64,000 bases of DNA from Ariolimax columbianus (taxonomy: Eukaryota; Mollusca; Gastropoda; Stylommatophora; Arionidae): positions 92,635,764 through 92,699,763 of the forward strand of contig JAVGWX010000005.1 in the NCBI GenBank assembly GCA_036924085.1, in the 5' to 3' direction. Shown piece after piece: positions 31,763 through 40,690 of the stretch (positions are counted from its first letter, which is position 1; every line of letters begins with the position of its first letter). The position numbers and the translations under genes are program-made. The notes below the pieces were generated by a model that was not told where the DNA came from, made no database searches, and saw only the letters and a list, made by a program, of their open reading frames with translations.

Positions 31763-32204
31763 GTGTGCAGTCACTATAGGCTTCCATACCTCCCGAATGT
31801 GTCAAACACTTATTGGTGTCCCAATGCACAGTATCAGTTAAAAGTGTCATGTTTATGTAAGAGCACTCGCGCGAGAACTTCCCTCTCATTGAGTTTTTCT
31901 CTGGCTTCGACTGCAGAAGGTTGTGGATGGAGCTAGCAACTTCAACGTTTAGGACGATTCGCTACAAAAAAACATCTACTGCTAGAACGCTATTACATTT
32001 CTTTGATACAGAATGCGATGTTGCATATATACGTGGGACCGACGGATGTATGATAACACGGTCCGAGCAAAGAATAGTTGCACAGCAACATACAAGGCAT
32101 GGTGTAATTCGTGACTAAACCGAGTTGAGCATGGGGCTGGATCATTAATCGTGTAAAAAGTATAAACCATAAGGAGAAGTGATATTCTCCCGTCAGACTA
32201 TCGA
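31763..32204. other. No recognised feature; possible distant repeat with 61010-61110
   Basis: GAATAGTTGCACAGCAACAT followed by GGCATGGTGTAATTCGTGAC aligns loosely with 61022-61075 (TATAGCTCTACTGCCACAC, AGCATGCCGTAAGTGGAGAC). Family unknown. Confidence 0.3.
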
Positions 32205-32865
32205 GAGCTGAACATTTCTGTTCTGTTCTTTTAAGAATCGACGTCACTGAACTCAGGGCGGACCAATGGATGCTCAGTCTAGGGCGGACCAATGGATGCT
32301 CAGTCTAGGGTGGACCAATGGATGCTCAGTCTAGGGCGGACCAATGGATGCTCAGTCTAGGGCGGACAAATGGATGCTCAGTTCAGGACTGGCCAATTGA
32401 TGCTCAGTCCAGGACGGACCAATGGATGCTCAGTCCAGGACGGACCAATGGATATGCTCAGTCCAGGACGGACCAATGGATGCTCAGTCCAGGGAGGAAC
32501 AATGGATGCTCAGTCCTTCTCAGTAAATGGTAAAGAGTGTAGATAATGATAGTCCTAGTTTGTCTTATACACTCCCACTCTGACTTTTCATGCACCCTCT
32601 CTGCTAAACCCTAATTTGATTTCAAAGCTTCACAACCTGTAAATCGCCGGTACATCCATTACGGTGTCGTAATCCAAGAGGCTGTTGCTGACAAACTTCT
32701 AAATGTCACCTCTATCCGTTGTCAATGTCCAACTACGCGTGCACTGTGATTATGATGTTAGCTCTTTCTTTCTTACAAACCCCAGTATGACCAGGGCAAT
32801 ACATCCACACACGATCAAAAAGTTTCAAGTCCTTAATGTCCGCTATCCATTAATTTACCAGCTAA
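32205..32865 (-). mobile_element. LINE (I-like) 3' end, copy 2, carrying an internal array
   Basis: Corresponds to 6272-6620 of the LINE at 6.3-8.2 kb: TTTTAAGAATCGACGTC (3' end), CTTATACACTCCCACTCTGA, AAGCTTCACAACCTGTAAAT, AATGTCACCTCTATCCG and ACCCCAGTATGACCAGGGCA appear in the same order. The only large difference is the 26-bp array that replaces the ATGGATGCTCAG segment. 5' truncated near 32865. Confidence 0.75.
32245..32528. repeat. 26-bp array inside a LINE 3' end, 10 copies
   Basis: AGGGCGGACCAATGGATGCT plus CAGTCT is repeated about ten times with few changes. The homologous place at 49115-49160 holds one copy (CAAGGCGGGCTCTCTGG...TTTTCAGCGAATGG), and at 6300-6335 also one. The expansion therefore happened within this LINE copy. 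Confidence 0.95.
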
Positions 32866-33299
32866 CCTTTCGATAAGTAGAGCATTTTTCCCTGATATGT
32901 TGATTTCAGTAATGTTGTCTCTGATGAAGGCCTATTGGTAGTAACGTAGCTTTTGTTTGTGTTCTCGTCTCGGTGCGGTATCTGACCATACCCATTTTAA
33001 AATTTTGATTAAACTCAACCTTAATCAACTTTTACATTATTTTCATGTTTTTTATCCCATGATATGAGACCGATTACCGTGTGATGTAGACAAATGGATA
33101 AGACCTCTACACCTTGAGAGAAAATTTGATAGACTAAGTCATGTACAGACTACCTGTGAGGTGGTCAGCTGTAAACGCAACCTTCTGCTTCCATTGAAGG
33201 CAAAAAGGAGATAAATGGATGACGACGAGCAGCAGTCCTGGAAAAGCGACCAACAATAATCGTGGACATGTACAGAGTAAAGGGAATGCGTGCTTCAAT
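32866..33299. other. No recognised feature
   Basis: Nothing supportable. Confidence 0.3.
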
Positions 33300-33545
33300 A
33301 GAGGAGGGAACTACTGTTGGAGATGATGTGTTGATACTTGATTGTTCTAGGGCATGGTTGTTTTAGGAAGCGGAGTTGATAGTTTCCATCTTTCCTTTTG
33401 TTATTTCCTAACCGTAAACCAGGTACCCATTTATAGTTGGTTTGACAGGAGCGTATGGATAACGGGAATCGAACCGAACACCTTTGCCGTAAGAAGGAGG
33501 TGCTCTACCACTGTACAAGCCACTCGTTCAATAATAAGTTGGTTA
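33300..33545 (-). mobile_element. SINE family A with the best-preserved tRNA-like promoter
   Basis: On the minus strand CAGTGGTAGAGCACC (A box, 33502-33513 reverse-complemented) is followed by GGTTCGATTCC (B box, 33465-33475), the spacing expected of a tRNA. The body then reads CATACGCTCCTGTCAAACC, AACTATAAATGGGTACCTGG. The tail block GATGATGTGTTGATACTTG is decayed. Confidence 0.85.
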
Positions 33546-33769
33546 AACACGACAAACGGAGAAGTAATGTAACATGGAGGCAAGCAAGATTGACACAAGA
33601 CACGTAATAAATAACACTCAATTGTTCTTTCATGGCTGGCGGAGAGTGTCATTATTTGGTCACGTGACACTCAGTCAAACCTGGTCATACACTTAACCAG
33701 AATTACCGTAAAACGTCCAATAATAAAGTGTCAAAAATAAACTCCCAGTTACCGCGGCGTATAGGAATT
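33546..33769. other. Spacer between two family A SINEs
   Basis: About 220 bp of unassigned sequence. Confidence 0.3.
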
Positions 33770-33978
33770 CACATACTATACACTGCTGTCGGAGATGATG
33801 TATTAAAGAGACTTTGCTGTACTAATCCAACTTTTTCGATGAGATGGAGTGGTCAATTCACTTCTTTTTCTCTTCCCTTTTTAAACAGTAAGTTAAGTTA
33901 TATTGACAGCTGTGTCAACTAGATCGTGTTGATAACCCGGCACCTTTGCTGTTTGAAGCGAGGGACGTATGGTAAACT
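33770..33978 (-). mobile_element. SINE family A, second adjacent copy
   Basis: ACACTGCTGTCGGAGATGAT, GACTTTGCTGTACTAATCCA, ATGAGATGGAGTGGTCAATT, TTATATTGACAGCTGTGTCA and CCGGCACCTTTGCTG in family A order and the same orientation as the neighbour at 33300. The tRNA head is decayed. Confidence 0.75.
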
Positions 33979-34084
33979 TTCTTATATGCGTGTTGCTGTC
34001 TTACATCTCTATACAGAACATAACTGAAGAACAAACAGCAAAAGGTAGAACATTTCCTTGAATATTACAACAATCATCAACATT

Positions 34085-34300
34085 ATTTAGCAGGTTCTTT
34101 CCATGGCGCTGGCCGCATCATAGCAGCTCTGTGTGACTCTCGATTTGTAGAGAGTTCTCCAGTCCCCACCAATGTCATCGTATATCTTTGATGTCACGTC
34201 CGTCTTTTCTTTGGCTTGCCTCTGCCTCAATCTTTAGATACCATTCTCACAGTACCATTTTTTGTTCTAAACAAATGTGGTCAAAGTATTTTAGTCCCAT
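34085..34300 (-). mobile_element. LINE C-terminal remnant
   Basis: The minus strand reads LKYFDHICLEQKMVL (from 'LKYFGHIxR...LEKxVxxG'), then GRGKPKKRRT-like, and in a shifted frame DIGGDWRTLYKS. Typical LINE tail with a frameshift and a stop. It abuts the 38-bp array. Confidence 0.65.
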
Positions 34301-34458
34301 GCAAAATCAGGTTAAAAGCTAATTTTCCTTTAAATCCTGCAAAATCAGGTTAAAAGCCAATTTTCCTTTACTTCCTGCAAAATCAGGTTAAAAGCCAATT
34401 TTCCTTTACTTCCTGCAAAATCAGGTTAAAAGCCAATTTTCCTTTACATCCTGCTTCT
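34300..34458. repeat. 38-bp tandem array, 4 copies
   Basis: GCAAAATCAGGTTAAAAGCC plus AATTTTCCTTTACTTCCT starts at 34302, 34340, 34378 and 34416. Nearly identical units. It begins directly at the LINE fragment edge. Confidence 0.95.
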
Positions 34459-34484
34459 TTAAGTGAGACCTGGTCATGTCATAT

Positions 34485-34690
34485 CAGGCCATCCAGTAAA
34501 TGATGAGTTCGTTGTGGCACACATATAGACATTCACACAACCCCATGCAGTCCCTCTCTGTCAGCAGTCGCTGTCTGTGTCTCCTCTGGTCGGAGATCGG
34601 TCCATTCTTTCACGTTGTCCTTCCACCTCTGTTTGGGACGACCTCTTTATCGTCTGCCTTTATCGTGCAGATCGTATTTACAAGACCGCT
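34485..34690 (-). mobile_element. LINE C-terminal remnant
   Basis: The minus strand reads RPKQRWKDNVKEWTDLRPEE, then (shifted) TERDCMG and CVPQRTHHLLDG. This corresponds to 'GRQxxRWxDNIKEWTxL ... NRxxWRxLV ... VPQRPxRLRD'. It may be one LINE with 34085-34300, split by the 38-bp array, or a neighbour of another subfamily. Confidence 0.75.
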
Positions 34691-34837
34691 TAATCTCTAA
34701 GCCAGACTACAGTAGTGCAGCCTGTTGTCAGTGCCGTCGTTTGGGGACAGAATAGGGTATTAGTCGGCTCTGGTGGTTCGGTGATGCTGATGCGAACGGC
34801 CAGCTTTGAGCCGCTGGCTGCTGTCAGCTCATTCACT

Positions 34838-35015
34838 GTGCTACATCTTCTGTCCCATCTATGAGTAACTGTGCTACATCTTCTGTCCCACCTATAAGTA
34901 ACTGTGCTACATCTTTCGTCCCAGCTATGAGTAATTGTGCTACATCTTCCGTCCCAGCTATGAGTAACTGGCTGCTGCCAGCTCATTCACTGTTGTACAT
35001 CTTCAGCCCGGCTTG
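34838..35015. repeat. 33-bp array, 4-5 copies
   Basis: GTGCTACATCTTCTGTCCCA plus CTATGAGTAACT has a 33-bp period. The flanking GCTGCTGYCAGCTCATTCACTG block occurs on both sides (34817 and 34971), suggesting a duplicated border. Confidence 0.9.
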
Positions 35016-35564
35016 AAGATTTCAATTTTCTTAATTAGTGTTTGCGTGATTTGCCCATATTTTCACGCCAGTATCTTGTCACAGGGATGATGCATATCAT
35101 CAGAATTGTTATTATTTGTTTGTTAGTCTATCCTGCGTTCCTTATTTGATTTTACTTCTGCTTTACAGTTGATTTTCGTTTTCTGACTTCTTGCTTGCAG
35201 TAACCATTGTTGCTTATAAGAGATCGATATATTTAAATGTTGTGATGTCTGCGATTTCTTCCTTTCCTATAGTAATTTCAGGTCTATTTGTGTTGTTGTT
35301 ATTGTTGTTACTTTATCATTGGTAATTATTAGTAGAACAGTAACAGTCGTTAACCATTGTTTTGATATCAAAAATTGTATACTACAGTCAGGACATACGA
35401 AAACAACCCAGATGAAAACTATTAATAATATTTTTTAAATGTCTTAAATATAAAAACTAATCCTGTCACACATTGAATTGGATTCAGAATTGTATCGCTA
35501 TATTATGCTAACAATATTCTCATCTATAGGCGCGATCCAGTCGATACAAGTAATCTTGACAAGA
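35016..35564. other. No recognised feature
   Basis: Nothing supportable. Confidence 0.3.
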
Positions 35565-35790
35565 AGTTCAGTTCAGTTCATACCGTAACCCATCAGGTCG
35601 TTGGGGCACACATGAAGACATGAAAATCCCACGCCAACCCTCTCTGTCTGTCCGGGCTGCGACCGATCCGGTATAATAGATTTCGTTTTTGTCCTCATGT
35701 GTGATTCTTAGGCACGAAATCACCTGGCGGCGCCCATCTCCTATCCAAGCTGCCGTGGGCCAACATCTGCAAGTAACGTGAAGGAGCCCG
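35565..35790 (-). mobile_element. LINE extreme 3' coding end
   Basis: The minus strand reads VAARTDREGWRGIFMSSCVP then QRPDGLRYELN, matching the 'DRxxWRxxVxxxxVPQRPxRLRD' terminus of the 34.5-kb LINE family. Upstream (35660-35790) carries no clear motif. Confidence 0.6.
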
Positions 35791-35911
35791 TCCCCCCAAG
35801 AAGACACTCGAATTATTTCACAGCTGAACTCTTGCCCATGTGTCTTTGGTGGCAGGTTACAGCCGATAATGCAAGGAGAAGGAGAGAGGAGCTCCTCGTG
35901 GACATGTTTGT

Positions 35912-37665
35912 GTCGTCCATCTCGGATGATGAAGACCACACTCTATCTGTCTCTGTTCGTCCATCTCGGATGATGAAGACCACACTCTATCTGTCTATGT
36001 TCGTCCATCTCGGATGATGAAGACCACACTCTATCTGTCTCTGTTCGTCCATCTCGGATGATGAAGACCACACTCTATCTGTCTCTGTTCGTCCATCTCG
36101 GATGATGAAGACCACACTCTATCTGTCTCTGTTCGCCCATCTCGGATGATGAAGACCACACTCTATCTGTCTCTGTTCGTCCATCTCGGATGATGAAGAC
36201 CACACTCTATCTGTCTCTGTTCGTCCATCTCGGATGATGAAGACCACACTCTATCTGTCTATGTTCGTCCATCTCGGATGATGAAGACCACACTCTATCT
36301 GTCTCTGTTCGTCCATCTCGGATGATGAAGACCACACTCTATCTGTCTCTGTTCGTCCATCTCGGATGATGAAGACCACACTCTATATGTCTCTGTTCGT
36401 CCATCTCGGATGATGAAGACCACACTCTATCTGTCTCTGTTCGTCCATCTCGGATGATGAAGACCACACTCTATCTGTCTCTGTTCGCCCATCTCGGATG
36501 ATGAAGACCACACTCTATCTGTCTCTGTTCGTCCATCTCGGATGATGAAGACCACACTCTATCTGTCTCTGTTCGTCCATCTCGGATGATGAAGACCACA
36601 CTCTATCTGTCTATGTTCGTCCATCTCGGATGATGAAGACCACACTCTATCTGTCTCTGTTCGTCCATCTCGGATGATGAAGACCACACTCTATCTGTCT
36701 CTGTTCGTCCATCTCGGATGATGAAGACCACACTCTATATGTCTCTGTTCGTCCATCTCGGATGATGAAGACCACACTCTATCTGTCTCTGTTCGTCCAT
36801 CTCGGATGATGAAGACCACACTCTATCTGTCTCTGTTCGTCCATCTCGGATGATGAAGACCACACTCTATATGTCTCTGTTCGTCCATCTCGGATGATGA
36901 AGACCACACTCTATCTGTCTCTGTTCGTCCATCTCGGATGATGAAGACCACACTCTATCTGTCTCTGTTCGTCCATCTCGGATGATGAAGACCACACTCT
37001 ATCTGTCTATGTTCGTCCATCTCGGATGATGAAGACCACACTCTATCTGTCTCTGTTCGTCCATCTCGGATGATGAAGACCACACTCTATCTGTCTCTGT
37101 TCGCCCATCTCGGATGATGAAGACCACACTCTATCTGTCTCTGTTCGTCCATCTCGGATGATGAAGACCACACTCTATCTGTCTCTGTTCGTCCATCTCG
37201 GATGATGAAGACCACACTCTATCTGTCTATGTTCGTCCATCTCGGATGATGAAGACCACACTCTATCTGTCTCTGTTCGTCCATCTCGGATGATGAAGAC
37301 CACACTCTATCTGTCTCTGTTCGTCCATCTCGGATGATGAAGACCACACTCTATATGTCTCTGTTCGTCCATCTCGGATGATGAAGACCACACTCTATCT
37401 GTCTCTGTTCGTCCATCTCGGATGATGAAGACCACACTCTATCTGTCTCTGTTCGTCCATCTCGGATGATGAAGACCACACTCTATATGTCTCTGTTCGT
37501 CCATCTCGGATGATGAAGACCACATTATATCTGTCTCTGTTCGTCCATCTCGGATGAGGAAGACCACACTCTATCTGTCTCTGTTCGTCCATCTAGGATG
37601 ATGAAGACCACACTCTATCTATCTGTCTCTGTTCGTCCATCACAGTTGATGAAGACCACCCATTC
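35912..37665. repeat. 44-bp tandem array, about 39 copies
   Basis: GTCCATCTCGGATGATGAAG plus ACCACACTCTATCTGTCTCTGTTC starts at 35915 and every 44 bp. Units are almost identical. Three point variants mark particular copies: CTATGTTC, GCCCATCTC and CTATATGTC. From copies 13-21 to copies 27-35 the variant order is the same, so a 14-copy block (616 bp) was duplicated. The last three units (37550-37690) are decayed and shifted. Largest array in the window. Confidence 0.97.
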
Positions 37666-37706
37666 ATTCTCTCTCTTTTTGTTCATCCATCACGGGTGAT
37701 GAAGAC

Positions 37707-37709
<3 letters not shown>

Positions 37710-37799
<90 letters not shown>

Positions 37800-37800
37800 T
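37710..37800. repeat. Compound (CT)n(AC)n microsatellite
   Basis: About 45 bp of CT followed at 37757 by about 42 bp of CA. Confidence 0.97.
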
Positions 37801-37944
37801 CTCTCTGTTATTAAATTTGTAATATGGTCGGTCCATCAATGTATTTAAAGGTGATTGAGGAGTCTGATGTGTGTCTGGAAAGACCTTATACAGTGTGAGC
37901 ATGGAACATAGGCCTAATGTGAAGGTTTCATTTAACAAGTTTTT

Positions 37945-38350
37945 CTAGCTTGTCTCCTTTGTTCAGCTGTCATTTTAATGGATGCCTCACCATAAGCTCT
38001 TCCCAAAAAGATATGCGCCAAGCTGTTCGTGCTTACTTATCAGCTTTCAAGATGCCGGGTAGTGTGCAGTAAGCTTTCAGTGCAGCCTTAAGCGTGTCTT
38101 TGGTAGTGTGCCGTAAGCTTTCAGTGCAGCTTGAAGCGTGTCTTTAAAGCACTTTTTTTAGGCCGCCAATTGCGCGTAGCATTTCTGGGTCTTCCAAAGA
38201 AAATTTGCCAGCCGATAGTCTGGCATGTTGACTACCTGACCTTTCCAGTAAATCTGTGCTAAAGTATTATGTGAGGCCAGCCCATAGTCTGACATGTTGA
38301 CTACCTGACCTGTCCAGTAAATCTGTGCTAGAGTATTATGTGAGGCTCAT
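37945..38350 (-). mobile_element. LINE C-terminal remnant with internal duplications
   Basis: The minus strand reads QIYWTGQVVNMSDYGLA (from 'LRWxGHVVRMxDxRLP'), KKCFKDTLKAALKAYCTLP and ARTAW, in order. Same family as 1-425. Two direct duplications lie inside: 69 bp (38207-38275 and 38276-38344, 23 codons) covering the GHVVRM block, and 44 bp (38058-38101 and 38102-38145) covering the KDTLKAALKAY block. Confidence 0.8.
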
Positions 38351-38379
38351 CAGTATGTGCATCACTACGGGGATTACAA

Positions 38380-38632
38380 TGTCGATACCCACCTGTTGGT
38401 CAGACTGCTGTGACACAGGATTTTAGGTTGGTGTCTTGATCCCTACGCTCACTTGATTAGTGTTACTCTTTGCTCCCTTCAATCCAGCCGTAAATAGGTA
38501 ACTGGCTTACTGTTGAGTAAGAAAATGCGGTCATAAAAAGAATTTGGCACTCCAACTTAATTAGTAGATGGGGCCTAGGGTAATGACCTCTCGAATACTT
38601 CATCCACAACAGCATCCACAACTCTGTATGAC
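38380..38632 (+). mobile_element. SINE family A, near full length
   Basis: Plus orientation: GGTGTCTTGATCCCTACGCT (B-box side), CAATCCAGCCGTAAATAGGT, AACTGGCTTACTG, then CTCTCGAATACTTCATCCAC and AACAGCATC. These are the reverse complements of the 62.2-kb copy in the same order. It lies 30 bp from the LINE fragment. Confidence 0.7.
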
Positions 38633-39359
38633 TCCCTTTGTATATATTTGTTATGCCTATTCGACTGTTACAGTTTTTAAAAAAAATAATAAGCTGACAG
38701 TTTGTTAACTCTGTTTTTCTTGCCTCTGTTAAATATCTTTCCATTCTGCTGATAATATAGCACTATTTGTAACATTTTTCAGGTAATCATTTGTTTTCGC
38801 ACAACCAGCGACAAATGACTTAAGTTTTACTGTAAAAAAAATATTTGTCAGTTGGAAGTTTTCTGCTAAATATTAGCACCAGTGAAGATCCCACCAAATC
38901 GACAGAAAAATTTGTCAAGTTGTATACTTGGGTCCGCTGTGGAGCACGATTTCTCAAACTCTGGCAATCAATTTCTTCAAGATGTTACAAATTGGGTGCT
39001 CGTTCATGAGCCAGTAGATCTATGTTTGCATGCGTGAGAAGCTGACTTGGATCAAAAGTGCTCGAGAAGAGTAAATTATTTCACAGACATAAGAAAACAA
39101 TTGAAGCCACAACAGCAGTAGCCCACTTGTAGAGCGTGACAACTTTTATTTTCGATGAAGAGTGCGCTGTTTTTGTAGATATGAAACATGACGCTTTCGG
39201 ATTCTCTAGGCGGTGTGCATGATCAGAGCATAGGGGAACAGCTATAGGGTTTTCTACGTGATATCATGAGTTGGGTGACAGTAAATGTAGTAAGCTGTTG
39301 GCATTAATAACGTCTGCAGCAGACGTCAGGAATGATGTTAATGGAAGATTATTGTAAGT
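38633..39359. other. No recognised feature
   Basis: Nothing supportable. Confidence 0.3.
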
Positions 39360-39630
39360 TTTAACAGTTTTTGGTGCAGTTTAATTATTTAAATTTCATA
39401 TATTTTGTATTGGATATTTTAAATTGTTGTATATTTTGTAATTATTTCATATTTTTTAATTGGTTTACATTTTTAATTGTTTTATAATTATTTAATATTT
39501 TTAATTGGTTTATATTTTTGAATGTTTCATATTTATTTAATTATTTCATGTTTTTTTATCGCTTTATATTTTGTAATTGTCTTATATTTTTGTAATGTTT
39601 AAATCGCTATATTTTTTCTTAACAAGTTAT
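39360..39630. repeat. AT-rich degenerate repeat
   Basis: Reiterated TTTTAATTGGTTTATATTTT and TTTCATATTTATTTAATTAT words, of roughly 30-bp spacing with much drift. Confidence 0.7.
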
Positions 39631-39654
39631 AAAAGGAAAAGGTTAAGATAATGA

Positions 39655-39724
39655 CTCCAGTCACCGATCAAGTATTAGAAACTTCATTGAGCTTGTTCTC
39701 AACCTGTTTATGAAAAAATGATCA
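39655..39724 (-). mobile_element. SINE family A fragment
   Basis: GATCAAGTATTAGAAACTTC, ATTGAGCTTGTTCTCAACCT and GTTTATGAAAAAATG match the tail-side third of family A. Confidence 0.6.
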
Positions 39725-40129
39725 TCAATTCTATTGATCATTGTCTTTTCATGATCAATTGTACGTCATGTAACCATTTGCATCTGAATAGAATGAAGCA
39801 AATGCAAACTGGGGACTGAAACTTGCCGCTTTGCTGTGAAACAAAGAACCATAAAATACATGCCATTCAAACAATACAGTCTTTAAAACAGGCCACCAGA
39901 AAGAGACTGGTATTTTATCCAGAATCTGATATTCGACCAAACAGATCAGTGTGTAATGCCACTTTGCCAAAAGCTACCCGATTGTTTTGCGAAAACAGAA
40001 ATGTTAAATAAACGACTTATTTTTAATAAATAAAGAGAGGGAAAATAACGAGTCAAAGAATATATATAATTGTAGGAAAGATTAGTATAAGGACAAAATG
40101 AAGTATAATTATCCTACCACTCTAACCCT
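39725..40129. other. No recognised feature
   Basis: Nothing supportable. Confidence 0.3.
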
Positions 40130-40212
40130 TGGCTACCTTTACTGCAAGGCGCATCGGTCACCTAGAGATCCGTGGTTTGAATTCGAATTTTCTACAACCT
40201 CAATTTCTTTTC
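40130..40212 (+). mobile_element. SINE family H, tRNA-like head
   Basis: CTGCAAGGCGCATCGGTCAC, CTAGAGATCCGTGG, GGTTTGAATTCGAA (B box) then CTACAACCTCAATTTCTTTT. It runs straight into the 23-bp array, whose unit (TGTTTTCTGTTGTCTGG) looks like the SINE tail. Confidence 0.8.
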
Positions 40213-40445
40213 GGTTGTCTGTTATTTGTTTTGTCTTGTCTGGTGTATATGTTTTGTGTTGTCTGGTGTAAATGTTCTTTGTTGTCTTGTGTATATGTTT
40301 TCTGTTATCTGGTGTACATGTTTTCTGTTGTCTTGTGTATATGTTTTCTGTTATCTGGTGTATGTGTTTTATGTTGTCTGGTTTGTATGTTTTCTGTTGT
40401 CTGGTGTACATGTTTTCTGTTGCCATGTGTACATGTTTTCTGAAT
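40213..40445. repeat. 23-bp array, about 10 copies
   Basis: TGTTTTCTGTTGTCTGGTGT plus ACA, spaced 23 bp, starting with shorter units (TTTGTCTTGTCTGG). Cys/Val-rich open frames on both strands are artefacts. Confidence 0.95.
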
Positions 40446-40589
40446 GCTTATAATGCACTTATCTTTACTGTTGTCGCTGAAATAACTTGTTTTTAGTTGT
40501 ATAGACACCCAGCCAGATCATGTGGCCCCTCATTGGGAAGAAGTGAATTGGGTGATTTCACCTTCAAAATGTCGTAAAAATCGAACAAA

Positions 40590-40690
40590 GAGAGAGTTGT
40601 GTATGCAACCTCATCATGTAAAACACATTTCTACAAAACCACCCCAACAAGAGCACACACGTGCTTTGGTCATGCTTGCTTAAGGAGGCT
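40590..40690. repeat. Interspersed family F copy
   Basis: GTTGTGTATGCAACCTCATC, ATGTAAAACACATTTCTACA and AAACCACC match 57980-58030 (GTTGTGTATGTAACATCATC, ATGTAAGACGTTTCTA, GAAACC). Confidence 0.6.

Noticed and set aside
32222..32865. Target-site duplication around the 32.2-kb LINE end (AGCTGAAC / AGCTAACC)
   Set aside because: The match is imperfect and the 5' boundary uncertain, so I do not claim it.
33460..33515. Functional tRNA gene
   Set aside because: A and B boxes are present but the sequence does not fold into a proper acceptor stem and is part of a repeated SINE; the same applies to 24980, 29580, 55945, 62335 and 62985.
35912..37665. CRISPR-like array
   Set aside because: Units follow each other without unique spacers. 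The same holds for every other array in this window, and the genome is eukaryotic.
40129..40453. Cys/Val-rich membrane peptide
   Set aside because: It arises from the 23-bp array; equal-length frames exist on both strands.
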